Positions 8,418 to 17,147 of a stretch of 64,000 bases of DNA are shown piece by piece. The DNA comes from Notoacmeibacter ruber (GTDB lineage Bacteria; Pseudomonadota; Alphaproteobacteria; Rhizobiales; Rhizobiaceae), in contig NZ_RCWN01000001.1 in assembly GCF_003668555.1 (NCBI RefSeq), positions 62,001 through 126,000 on the forward strand. Reading direction: 5' to 3'. The notes beneath the pieces are model-generated. The model saw only the letters and a program-made list of their open reading frames with translations, searched no databases and had not been told where the DNA came from. Every line of letters begins with the position of its first letter. Positions within the stretch are counted from its first letter, which is position 1. The position numbers were made by a program, and so were the translations under genes.

Positions 8418-8434
8418 CTTAGAATTATTCTAAA
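8418..8434. promoter_or_regulatory. Putative iron control element (Irr/ICE box) of nfuA
   Basis: The sequence CTTAGAATTATTCTAAA matches the published rhizobial Irr element TTTAGAA-N3-TTCTAAA at all but one of its 14 defined positions and contains the perfect inverted repeat TTAGAA/TTCTAA. It is 36 bases upstream of the nfuA start. Irr represses iron-using genes when iron is scarce, which fits an Fe-S carrier. Irr itself is not in the window. Confidence 0.75.
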
Positions 8435-8471
8435 TGTAGGCCCTGCGGTCTGAGCCTTCAAGCAAATTCGG

Positions 8472-8490
8472 TCGGCCCTTTCGGGGCCGA
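8472..8490 (-). terminator. Stem-loop after the universal stress protein gene
   Basis: TCGGCCC (8472-8478) pairs with GGGCCGA (8484-8490) around a 5-base loop, just past the usp stop codon on the minus strand. No clear U-run follows, so termination may be weak. Confidence 0.45.
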
Positions 8491-8492
8491 TG

Positions 8493-8996
8493 CTAAGCAA
8501 GTGTTTCGATATCCTCGTCAGACAGGTTGCCTGGTACGACTGTCACCGGAATGGGAAAGGCTGCGCTGCGCCCCGCGATCGAGGCGACGAGGGGGCCAGG
8601 TCCTTCCGACGATGCGGATGTCGCCAGAACCAGAATCACGATCTCGGGGTCGTCACGGATCAGTTCGTGGATCTGCTCGGAATGCTTGCCTTCGCGGATC
8701 TCGATCTCGGGGGCGACGCCAAGGCGGCGGACAAGCGCTTCGCGAAAGCCCGCCAGTCGGCGTTCGCCTTCTTCCCACGCCTCTTCGCGCATCTTTTCTT
8801 CTACGCCGAGCCAATGCGAGAATTCACCCGGCTCCGGCTCGATCACGTAGAGAAGCTTCAAAGTCCCCGATGTCGCTTGCGCCCGATGGGCCGCATAGGT
8901 CACCGCCCGCTCGCATTCGGGTGTGTCGTCGATGATGGCGAGGAACTTTCGCTTGCGGCCGGCCTTCCGGCTGAGTCGCTCCGGTATCTCTTCCAT
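8493..8996 (-). CDS. Universal stress protein (UspA family)
   Basis: This 167-residue single-domain Usp protein is cytoplasmic. The fold is visible as strand FLAIIDDTPECERAVTYAA at about residues 18-36, a middle helix ending LGVAPEIEIREGKHSEQI, and the final strand region FPIPVTVVPGNLSD. The usual G-2x-G-9x-GS nucleotide motif is not intact (SEGPGPLVASIAGRSA), so ATP binding is uncertain. The gene lies between trpS and nfuA, a conserved order in rhizobia. The residue choice at the start follows the ATG at 8996; no strong ribosome site is seen. Confidence 0.9.
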   Translation of the reverse strand: MEEIPERLSRKAGRKRKFLAIIDDTPECERAVTYAAHRAQATSGTLKLLYVIEPEPGEFSHWLGVEEKMREEAWEEGERRLAGFREALVRRLGVAPEIEIREGKHSEQIHELIRDDPEIVILVLATSASSEGPGPLVASIAGRSAAFPIPVTVVPGNLSDEDIETLA

Positions 8997-9082
8997 TCGC
9001 GTCCCTTTCGCCCGACCGGCCGCAGGGCCGGAGGCTATATCCTAATCACGCCCCGCCCGATTGCGGCAAGCATTTTGCACCT

Positions 9083-10150
9083 CTACACGAACCCGACGAT
9101 CTCCCGGACATCGGCCATCGTTTTTTCCGCCAACGCATTGGCCCGCTCGGCGCCATCGAGCAGGATCGCGTCGAGAGCGCCGGGGTCGGCCATCAGGCGC
9201 CGCATCTCGTCGCCGATGGGTGAGAGGACGGTGACGGACAGGTCGGCGAGAGCCGGCTTGAATTCCGAAAACTGCCTTCCGCCGAATTCGCTCAGGACAT
9301 CGGCTTTCGTCCGGTCCGAGAGCGCCGCGAAGATTCCAACCAGATTGTCGGCTTCGGGTCGACCCTTCAGGCCCTCAACGTCTCCCGGCAGGGCGTCGGG
9401 GTCGGTCTTGGCCTTGCGGATCTTCTTGGCGATCGTATCGGCATCGTCGGTCATGTTGATGCGTGAATTGTCCGACGGATCGGATTTGCTCATCTTCTTG
9501 GTGCCGTCGCGCAGGCTCATCACGCGCGGAGCGGGACCGTCGATCAGCGGCTCGACCACCGGGAAATAGGCGTTCACCTTTTCCTCGCCCATGGTGAGCG
9601 GAACGGCGAGGCCGGCTTCCTCGATCCGGCTCGAAAAATCATTGTTGAACTTGATCGCGATATCGCGCGCCAGTTCCAGGTGCTGCTTCTGGTCATCGCC
9701 GACTGGAACATGGGTCGCACGGTAGACCAGAATGTCGGCGGCCATCAGCGAGGGATAGGCCAGGAGACCGAGCGAAGCGTTCTCGCGGTCTTTGCCGGCC
9801 TTGTCCTTGAACTGCGTCATACGGTTCATCCAACCGATGCGCGCAACGCAATTGAATATCCAGGCGAGTTCCGCGTGGCCGGGCACCCGGCTCTGGTTGA
9901 AAACGATATGCTCTTTCGGGTCGATGCCGGAGGCGATGAAGGCCGCCGCGATCGAGCGGGTTTGCTCTTTCAGATCGTCATGAACCAGCCGCGCCGTGAT
10001 GGAGTGCATGTCGACCACACAGAACAGGCAGTCATTGTCTTCCTGCAACGCGACGAACTTGCGGATCGCGCCGAGATAATTGCCGAGCGTCAGGCTGCCG
10101 GTCGGTTGCACGCCGGAAAAGACGAGGGGCTTGAACGGGCTGTCTGTCAT
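9083..10150 (-). CDS. trpS: Tryptophanyl-tRNA synthetase
   Basis: This 355-residue class I aminoacyl-tRNA synthetase charges tRNA-Trp. The HIGH-type signature appears as [17 protein letters not shown] (about residues 14-30), and the KMSKS loop as [14 protein letters not shown] near residue 220. The length is normal and the end (ADVREIVGF) is typical. It lies 111 bases downstream of murJ on the same strand. It may be co-transcribed with murJ and glnD or use its own promoter; none is obvious in that gap. Confidence 0.97.
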   Translation of the reverse strand: MTDSPFKPLVFSGVQPTGSLTLGNYLGAIRKFVALQEDNDCLFCVVDMHSITARLVHDDLKEQTRSIAAAFIASGIDPKEHIVFNQSRVPGHAELAWIFNCVARIGWMNRMTQFKDKAGKDRENASLGLLAYPSLMAADILVYRATHVPVGDDQKQHLELARDIAIKFNNDFSSRIEEAGLAVPLTMGEEKVNAYFPVVEPLIDGPAPRVMSLRDGTKKMSKSDPSDNSRINMTDDADTIAKKIRKAKTDPDALPGDVEGLKGRPEADNLVGIFAALSDRTKADVLSEFGGRQFSEFKPALADLSVTVLSPIGDEMRRLMADPGALDAILLDGAERANALAEKTMADVREIVGFV

Positions 10151-10261
10151 GATGGGAGCTTCGGTTGAGGGTGGGCATTGCGCCCGGAAAATCGCAACGG
10201 CTTATGGACGATGCAGGCGCGCCTGATCAAGTGCTATCGCCAAGGTCGGCCGCCATTTCCG

Positions 10262-11860
10262 TTACGCCAGCATGTCGGGCGGCGTCTCCTCGACGGGTCC
10301 CGCCCGGCGGCGGCGGAAGGCACGCCGCAATTCGTGACGATCGACGCCGCCGATCGCATAGGCGAGGCCGAAATAGAGGACACAGGCCAGAGCGACCAGC
10401 ACGAGCAATGAGGCCAGATGGGCGAGGAAATCACCGACGCCGAACCAGCGCGCCGTCCAACCCGACGCGAACCAGAGAGCCGCGCCCATGATCGCTGCCG
10501 AAAGAAGCAGGCGGGGCAGGCGTCCCAGCAATTGACGGTCGGGTCGCCAGTGGCCACGGATCAACAGGACGGTGAGCAGACCGAGCGCATTGGTCCAGCC
10601 GGCTGCGATTTCCGCCGTTGCAATGCCGCGCTCTTCCAGTGAGGGGAACAGACTGAGCGCGAGTGTGATGTTCACTGCGACGGAAATCATCGAGAAAATC
10701 ATCGGAATGCGGGTGTTCTCGCGCGCATAGAAGGCCGGCTGGAAACACTTGATGAGCACGAAAGCAGGCAGCCCCAGCCCGAAAATGGCGAGCACCGCCG
10801 AGACGATCGCCGTGGTGTCTTCGGTGAAAGCGCCACGCTCGTAGAGAACACGGACGATTTCAGGCGAAACAGTCAGGATCGCCGCGGAGGCCGGCAGCGT
10901 CAGCAGCAGAGCGAATTCGAGAGAGCGGCTTTGCAGATGCGCCGCTTCCTCATGGCGTTCGCCCCTGAGCGCTCGAGCCAGTTCCGGCAGAAGCACGACG
11001 CCGATGGCAATGCCGACAATGCCGAGCGGCAGTTGATAGATGCGGTCTGCATATTGCAGGACCGAGATCGCCCCATCCTTCTGCGAGGCGATGATCTGCC
11101 CGATGACCAGATTGATCTGCGTGATCCCGCCGGTGATAGCGGCGGGGCCCGCCAGGATCAGAAGTCGTTTGACGTTGGGCGTCAGCCGAGGCATCCGGAA
11201 GGAAACGAATATTCCTGCCTTTCGAGCCCCGATCGTGACGATGGCGAGCTGAAGGAGACCGGCTGCAAGAACGCCCCAGCTCATCCAGAGGGCGACGGCC
11301 TCGGCCTCTGTGCCGGCATAGAGTGCCGCGCCGAGAACGGCGATCAGAATGACGTTCAGGAAAACCGGGGCGATGGCGGCGGCGAAATAGTGCTGCAGCG
11401 AGTTGAGAATGCCGGCCATCATGGCCGCCAGGCTCATGCACATCAGATAGGGAAACATGATCATCGACAGGGTGACGGTAGCGTCGAACTTGTCGGGATC
11501 GTCGGCAAAACCGGGCGCAACCACGGTGGCGACGATGAGCGGCATTGCCAGCTCCATCAAAATCGTCAGCAACAGCAGTGCGGAGAACAGAACGCTGAAC
11601 ACTTCCGTGGAGAAGCGCTCTGCATCGCGCCGTCCCTCTCCCTCGTAATGACGGGCGAAGAGCGGCACGAAGGCGGCGTTGAACGCGCCCTCGGCGAACA
11701 GGCGCCGAAAGAGATTCGGGAAGCGAAAAGCGGCGAAGAAGACGTCGGCATAAGGCCCGGCACCGAGCGCCGCCGCCATCAAGGCTTCGCGGGCGAAGCC
11801 CAGGACACGGCTCATCATCGTCGCTCCGCCGACAGAGGCGAATTTACGAACCAGGCTCAT
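10262..11860 (-). CDS. murJ: Lipid II flippase MurJ (MviN)
   Basis: This 532-residue polytopic inner-membrane protein of the MOP superfamily has about 14 hydrophobic segments and moves lipid II across the membrane for peptidoglycan synthesis. The N-terminus (FASVGGATMMSRVLGFARE) is the family hallmark, followed by PYADVFFAAFRFPNLFRRLFAEGAF and the FVPLFARHYEG stretch. Charged residues of the central cavity (FAREALMA, NLFRRLF) are present. It starts 13 bases after glnD and lies upstream of trpS, the order seen in other rhizobia. Confidence 0.96.
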   Translation of the reverse strand: MSLVRKFASVGGATMMSRVLGFAREALMAAALGAGPYADVFFAAFRFPNLFRRLFAEGAFNAAFVPLFARHYEGEGRRDAERFSTEVFSVLFSALLLLTILMELAMPLIVATVVAPGFADDPDKFDATVTLSMIMFPYLMCMSLAAMMAGILNSLQHYFAAAIAPVFLNVILIAVLGAALYAGTEAEAVALWMSWGVLAAGLLQLAIVTIGARKAGIFVSFRMPRLTPNVKRLLILAGPAAITGGITQINLVIGQIIASQKDGAISVLQYADRIYQLPLGIVGIAIGVVLLPELARALRGERHEEAAHLQSRSLEFALLLTLPASAAILTVSPEIVRVLYERGAFTEDTTAIVSAVLAIFGLGLPAFVLIKCFQPAFYARENTRIPMIFSMISVAVNITLALSLFPSLEERGIATAEIAAGWTNALGLLTVLLIRGHWRPDRQLLGRLPRLLLSAAIMGAALWFASGWTARWFGVGDFLAHLASLLVLVALACVLYFGLAYAIGGVDRHELRRAFRRRRAGPVEETPPDMLA

Positions 11861-11873
11861 CGGCCGTTTTCCT

Positions 11874-14660
11874 CTATGCAGCGGCCTGTTCGGCCGAGGC
11901 GGGGTTCAGGATTGCGCAGAGTCGGTCGGTGATCCGTTTCTGCCGTGTTGGAGATTCGATCTGCGCGCCTGTCAGGTCCGTCACGTAAAATGTATCGACC
12001 ACACGCTCGCCGAATGTGGTGATGTGCGCCGAGGCGATGTCGAGATTAAGGTCGGAAAGGGCGTGCGTGAGATCCGACAGCAGTCCGGTCCGATCCAGGC
12101 CTTCGACGGCAACCACCGAAAATTCGTTCGACAGCGTGTTGTCGACCGAGACTTCGGGCGAGACGGAGAAGGCGCGGACCTTTCGCCGTCCTCGGCTGCG
12201 CTTCTTGAGTTGGGGAATGTGGGCCTCACCTTTCAGCACTTCGCCGATCGTTCGCCCGACAGAGTGTGCGCGCCGGATTTCATCGGCATCGGTGTCGAAC
12301 TCACGGGCGATGCGGATCGTATCGAGCGCCCGCCCGTCGGTCGTGGTGAAAATCTGCGCATCCACGATATTGGCGCCGGAGGCGGCACAGGCCGCGGCGA
12401 TGATGGAAAGAAGACGGGGATGATCGATTGCAAGGACAGTCATTTCCGTCATGCCCTCGAAAGCGAGCGTACGAACATCCACCGCATAGCGCTCGCCTGC
12501 CTCTGTCGTCTTGCGAATGAACGCCGCATGACGAAGCTGGGCATCATGGTCGACGGCGAGCAGATAGGCGGGATAGTGCAGTTGCGCATAGGCTTCACGT
12601 TCTGCTTCCGGCCATTCCGAGAGACCTTCGCTCAGCCTCTGGCGCGCCCCCTCGATCCGCCTCGCGCGGCTGGCGCCCGAGAAACCGCCGGTCAGCAGTA
12701 GCTCCGTTTCGGCGTAGAGCTGGCGCAGAAGCTGACCCTTCCAGGCGTTCCAGACGCCCGGGCCGACTCCGCTAATATCGCACACGGTCAGGATCAGCAG
12801 CAGCTTGAGCCGGTCGACGGACTGGACGACCTCGGCGAAATCCTCGATCGTCTTCCGGTCGTTCAGGTCGCGGCTCTGGGCGACCATGCTCATGGTCAGG
12901 TGTTCGCGGACCAGCCACCGCACGGTGGCGGTCTCCGACTTCGACAGGCCCATATAGGGTCCGAGCTTTTTGGCGATGCGCGCGCCGGCGATCGAGTGAT
13001 CTTCCGGGCGGCCCTTTGCAATGTCATGCAGTAGGATGGCGACGTAGAGGATACGCCGCTGCGTATCCGACAGATCCTGGCAAAATTCCGTTGCGAGCGG
13101 GTGATCGCTGGCGAAATGACCTTTTTCGATTTCGGCCAGATGCCCGATGCAGCGCAACAAATGTTCGTCCACGGTAAAGTGGTGATACATGTTGAACTGC
13201 ATCATCGCCACGACCTTGCGGAAATCCGGGATCAGGCGTCCGAGAAGACCCGTCTCGTTCATCCGGCGAAGCTGGATTTCGGGGTCCTTGCGGCTGGTCA
13301 GGATGTCCAGAAAGAGCTGGTTTCCCTCCTCGTTGCGACGCAGTTCGCGCGTCACGAGCTTCAACGAACGGGTCACGAGGCTCAACGCATCCGGGTGATA
13401 TTCCAGCTCCTCGCGGTCGCCCAGCCAGAACAGGCGGACCATGTTCACATTGTCGCGTTCGAAGACCTCTGCGTCCGCAACGTTCAGCCGCCCATTTTCG
13501 ATGACGAAATCCGGATAGCCCTTGACCGCCTTGCGGCGCCGGGTGAACGGACGGACCAGCCCCGCGGCGATGCCCGGTGCGGTCTTGGCCTGTTCCAACT
13601 CCAGCGCGGCACAGAAGATACGCGTCAGATCACCCACTTCCTTGGCGACGAGGAAGTAATGTTTCATGAAGCGTTCGACGGAAGAGAGACCCGGTTTGGC
13701 ATGGTAGTCCAGCCGCTCTGCGATCTCGGGCTGGAAGTCGAAGCCCAGTCGGTCTTCCGCTCGTCCGGTCACGAAATGAAGGTGGCAGCGGACGGCCCAG
13801 AGAAAATCGTCGCATCTCTGGAAGAGATTGTATTCACGCTGCGTGAAGACGCCCTTGCCGACGAGATCGCGCGAGCTGTCGACCCGATAGACGAACTTTC
13901 CGATCCAGTAGAGCGTCTGAAGATCACGGAGGCTGCCCTTGCCCTCCTTGATGTTCGGCTCGACCTTGTAGCGTGAATTGTGATGCTTGCGATGGCGTTC
14001 GTCCCGCTCTGCCAGCTTGGCCGCAGTGAAATCGCGTCCCCCGGCCTTTTCCACGTCTTCGACGAAACGTGTTTCCAGCTCCTTGAACAGGGACTTTTCA
14101 CCCCAGATGAAGCGGGCTTCCAGCATGGCGGTCGCGATGGTGACATCGCTTTTGGCGAGACGGATGCACTCGGCGATATTGCGCGTCGCGTGGCCGACCT
14201 TCAGGCCCAGATCCCATAGCATGTAAAGGATATATTCGACGATCTGCTCGATCCGGGCGGTCTGCCGGTGAGGCAGAAGAAACAGAAGATCGATATCTGA
14301 GCCGGGCGCGAGCGCGTCCCGCCCATAGCCGCCGGTCGCCACGATAGCCATCTTTTCGCCTTCGCTCAGATTGGCGCCGCGATAGACATGCGTGACGGCG
14401 AAATCGTGGATGATGCGGATGATCTCATCCATCTGGAAGGAAAGCCGGTGTGTGCAGGCATAGCCGCTCCGATCTTCCAGAAGCATGGCTTCGATCCGCT
14501 TCCGTCCGGCTGCGAGCTCCCTTTTGAGAGCCGCCAGAACCTCGGCGCGGATCGCCGGGTCCGAGCCTTCACCGCCGCGCTCCTTGGTCAATGCGGAGAG
14601 CGTGTCGCGCAGGGCCTCCGCATCGATCACCTCGTCGAGCTTAAGGGCGGGATGACGCAT
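11874..14660 (-). CDS. glnD: Bifunctional uridylyltransferase/uridylyl-removing enzyme GlnD
   Basis: This 928-residue glutamine sensor uridylylates PII proteins when glutamine is low and removes UMP when it is high. Domains in order are the nucleotidyltransferase (about residues 80-230, GGYGRDALAPGSDIDLLFL with paired aspartates), a PII-UMP linker, the HD hydrolase domain (LLHDIAKGRPEDHS, about residues 495-615) and two ACT domains (about 735-815 and 850-920, starting TEMTVLAIDHPRLL and FSVVAVEGLDRTGLL). The length is typical of alphaproteobacteria. The maeB terminator lies 23 bases upstream, so glnD starts its own transcript, probably with murJ. Confidence 0.97.
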   Translation of the reverse strand: MRHPALKLDEVIDAEALRDTLSALTKERGGEGSDPAIRAEVLAALKRELAAGRKRIEAMLLEDRSGYACTHRLSFQMDEIIRIIHDFAVTHVYRGANLSEGEKMAIVATGGYGRDALAPGSDIDLLFLLPHRQTARIEQIVEYILYMLWDLGLKVGHATRNIAECIRLAKSDVTIATAMLEARFIWGEKSLFKELETRFVEDVEKAGGRDFTAAKLAERDERHRKHHNSRYKVEPNIKEGKGSLRDLQTLYWIGKFVYRVDSSRDLVGKGVFTQREYNLFQRCDDFLWAVRCHLHFVTGRAEDRLGFDFQPEIAERLDYHAKPGLSSVERFMKHYFLVAKEVGDLTRIFCAALELEQAKTAPGIAAGLVRPFTRRRKAVKGYPDFVIENGRLNVADAEVFERDNVNMVRLFWLGDREELEYHPDALSLVTRSLKLVTRELRRNEEGNQLFLDILTSRKDPEIQLRRMNETGLLGRLIPDFRKVVAMMQFNMYHHFTVDEHLLRCIGHLAEIEKGHFASDHPLATEFCQDLSDTQRRILYVAILLHDIAKGRPEDHSIAGARIAKKLGPYMGLSKSETATVRWLVREHLTMSMVAQSRDLNDRKTIEDFAEVVQSVDRLKLLLILTVCDISGVGPGVWNAWKGQLLRQLYAETELLLTGGFSGASRARRIEGARQRLSEGLSEWPEAEREAYAQLHYPAYLLAVDHDAQLRHAAFIRKTTEAGERYAVDVRTLAFEGMTEMTVLAIDHPRLLSIIAAACAASGANIVDAQIFTTTDGRALDTIRIAREFDTDADEIRRAHSVGRTIGEVLKGEAHIPQLKKRSRGRRKVRAFSVSPEVSVDNTLSNEFSVVAVEGLDRTGLLSDLTHALSDLNLDIASAHITTFGERVVDTFYVTDLTGAQIESPTRQKRITDRLCAILNPASAEQAAA

Positions 14661-14682
14661 AAAGGCTCCGGTTCAGGAATCG

Positions 14683-14718
14683 AAAAAGGGTGGCGCTACC
14701 TAACCGGTTTCGCCACCC
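14683..14718 (-). terminator. Rho-independent terminator of maeB
   Basis: On the minus strand GGGTGGCG (14718-14711) pairs with CGCCACCC (14695-14688) and is followed directly by five T residues. It lies about 26 bases past the maeB stop. Confidence 0.85.
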
Positions 14719-14743
14719 ATTTCCAATCCATCTGCGCGTTTGG

Positions 14744-17023
14744 TCAGTTCGTCGCGTTATAGGCCGCGATGGCGGCCATATTGACGATGTCGGAATCCTT
14801 CGCTCCGAGAGAGACGACCTGAACACTCTTCTCCAAGCCGACCAGCAGCGGACCGATCACGGTGCAGCCGCCGAGTTCCTGCAGCATCTTCGTTGCGATC
14901 GAAGCGGAATGGAAGGCCGGCATGACCAAGACGTTGGCCGGACGTGACAGGCGGGTGAACGGATATTGCTCCATCAGATCGGCATTGAGTGCGACATCGG
15001 CGGCCATCTCGCCGTCAAATTCGAAATCGACGCCGCGCCGTTCCAGCACCTTTACGGCCTGTTGAACCTTGTCGCTGCGCTCGCCGGGCGGCTGGCCGAA
15101 GGTCGAATAGGCCAGCATAGCGACATGCGGCTCATAGCCGAAGCGTCGGGCGATACCCGCAGCCTCTTCGGCAATATCGGCGAGAGCCTCCGCATCCGGC
15201 ATTTCATGAACGGCGGTATCGGCGATCAGAACCGTGCGACCCCGACATAGCGCAATGGAAACGCCAATCATGCGATGGCCCGGCATGGTATCGATGACGC
15301 GCCGGACATCATCGAGGACGGTGGAATAATTGCGTGTGACGCCGGAAACCATTCCGTCCGCATCGCCCAGCGCCACCATGGAGGCCGCAAAGTGATTGCG
15401 GTCATTGTTGATCATGCGCAGGACGTCGCGCTGCAAGTGACCCTTGCGCTGCAGGCGGGCGTAGAGATGCTCGGTATAGGCGGGGACACGTTCCGATTTG
15501 CGGGCATTGACGATCTCGATACCCGGTCGGTCCAGATTGATCCCGTTCTGCTTCGCCGTCTCCTCGATGCGGTCTTCGCGGCCGAGTAGGATGGCGGTGC
15601 CCAGCTTCTGGTTGGCATAGGAGATCGCCGCACGTATCACCTGTTCCTCCTCGCCCTCGGCGAAGACGACGCGCTTCGGCTGGCGGCGTACCCTGTCGTA
15701 GATGCGCTGCAGGGTCGAGGCGATCGGGTCGCGGCGTCCGGCCAGGTGCTGGGTGTACTTTTCCAGGTCGACGATCGGTTTACGGGCAACGCCGCTATCC
15801 ATGGCAGCCTGGGCAACCGCCATGGGAATGGAAGAGATGAGGCGCGGATCGAAGGGCACCGGAATGATGTAGTTGCGGCCGAAGCGGGGTCGCGTGCCGC
15901 GATAGGCTGCGGCAACGTCGTCGGGCACGTCCTCGCGCGCCAGCTCAGCCAGCGCCTGAGCGGCGGCGATCTTCATGGCATCGTTGATCGTGCTGGCCCG
16001 CACATCCAATGCGCCGCGGAAGATGTAGGGAAAACCGAGAACATTATTGACCTGGTTCGGATAATCCGAGCGTCCGGTGGCCATGACCGCATCGCTGCGG
16101 ATGCGAAGAACCTCTTCAGGCGTGATCTCCGGATCGGGGTTCGCCATCGCGAAGATGATCGGCTGTTCGGCCATCGACGCGATCATTTTTTCGGTAAAGG
16201 CCCCCTTCACCGAAAGGCCGAACACGGCGTCGGCGCCTTCCATCGCCTCTTCGAGCGTGCGCCGGTCGGTCTCGACGGCGTGGGCGCTTTTCCACTGGTT
16301 CATGCCGTGGTCGCGGCCCTTGTAGATTACGCCCTTGGTGTCGCACATGATGACGTTTTCGGGCGTGAAGCCCATCGCCTTGACCAGTTCGACGCAGGCG
16401 ATGGCGGCGGCGCCGGCACCGTTCACGACGAGACGGGCATCCTCCATCTTGCGGCCGGTCAGATGAAGCGCGTTGATGAGGCCTGCCGCGGCGATGATGG
16501 CCGTGCCGTGCTGATCATCGTGAAAGACCGGAATATCCATCAATTCGCGCAAGCGCTGCTCGATGATGAAGCAATCGGGCGCCTTGATGTCTTCCAGATT
16601 GATGCCTCCGAAGGAGGGGCCGAGATGTCGCACGCAATTGATGAACTCGTCGACATCTTCGGTGTCGACCTCGAGATCGATGGAATCGACATCGGCGAAG
16701 CGCTTGAAGAGGACGGCCTTGCCTTCCATGACCGGCTTCGATGCGAGGGCGCCGAGATTGCCGAGTCCCAGAATGGCGGTGCCGTTCGTGATGACGGCGA
16801 CCATATTGCCGCGCGAGGTATAGTCGAAGGCGCGGTCGGGCGTTTCGGCAATGGCTTTGACGGGAACAGCCACGCCGGGAGAGTAGGCTAGGGAGAGGTC
16901 ACGCTGGGTGGCCATCGGCTTGATGGGCGCGATCTCGAGCTTGCCCGGTCGCGGCGAGGCGTGGAAATCCAGAGCCTCCTCTTCAGTGATCGATGGTCCG
17001 TCTTCTCCGCTCGGCTTTGCCAT
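14744..17023 (-). CDS. maeB: NADP-dependent malic enzyme with C-terminal phosphotransacetylase-like domain
   Basis: This 759-residue enzyme decarboxylates malate to pyruvate with reduction of NADP. The N-terminal malic domain begins TQRDLSLAYSPGVAVPV, with catalytic and metal-site residues in LGNLGALASKPVMEGKA and FHDDQHGTA. The NAD(P)-binding domain reads VVNGAGAAAIACVELVKAMG, and from about residue 430 a phosphate acetyltransferase-like domain (RVVFAEGEEEQVIRAA) usually regulates oligomerisation rather than acting as PTA. Start 17023 is preferred over an upstream in-frame ATG because GGGGAGGA lies just before it. It is divergent from mutS. Confidence 0.96.
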   Translation of the reverse strand: MAKPSGEDGPSITEEEALDFHASPRPGKLEIAPIKPMATQRDLSLAYSPGVAVPVKAIAETPDRAFDYTSRGNMVAVITNGTAILGLGNLGALASKPVMEGKAVLFKRFADVDSIDLEVDTEDVDEFINCVRHLGPSFGGINLEDIKAPDCFIIEQRLRELMDIPVFHDDQHGTAIIAAAGLINALHLTGRKMEDARLVVNGAGAAAIACVELVKAMGFTPENVIMCDTKGVIYKGRDHGMNQWKSAHAVETDRRTLEEAMEGADAVFGLSVKGAFTEKMIASMAEQPIIFAMANPDPEITPEEVLRIRSDAVMATGRSDYPNQVNNVLGFPYIFRGALDVRASTINDAMKIAAAQALAELAREDVPDDVAAAYRGTRPRFGRNYIIPVPFDPRLISSIPMAVAQAAMDSGVARKPIVDLEKYTQHLAGRRDPIASTLQRIYDRVRRQPKRVVFAEGEEEQVIRAAISYANQKLGTAILLGREDRIEETAKQNGINLDRPGIEIVNARKSERVPAYTEHLYARLQRKGHLQRDVLRMINNDRNHFAASMVALGDADGMVSGVTRNYSTVLDDVRRVIDTMPGHRMIGVSIALCRGRTVLIADTAVHEMPDAEALADIAEEAAGIARRFGYEPHVAMLAYSTFGQPPGERSDKVQQAVKVLERRGVDFEFDGEMAADVALNADLMEQYPFTRLSRPANVLVMPAFHSASIATKMLQELGGCTVIGPLLVGLEKSVQVVSLGAKDSDIVNMAAIAAYNATN

Positions 17024-17147
17024 GTGTCCTCCCCAGCTCTTATTCGTTTGCGTCCGCCCGATCTCTGGACATGCAAATCCATGACCGGCATAGGTGTCCT
17101 CCACCGTCGGCTTTCGACCCAACGGCGGGAAAGAGTGTTACCCCCTT

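Noticed and set aside
15746..16891. Open frame of 381 codons on the plus strand inside maeB
   Set aside because: Antisense of a complete malic enzyme gene, with typical shadow composition.
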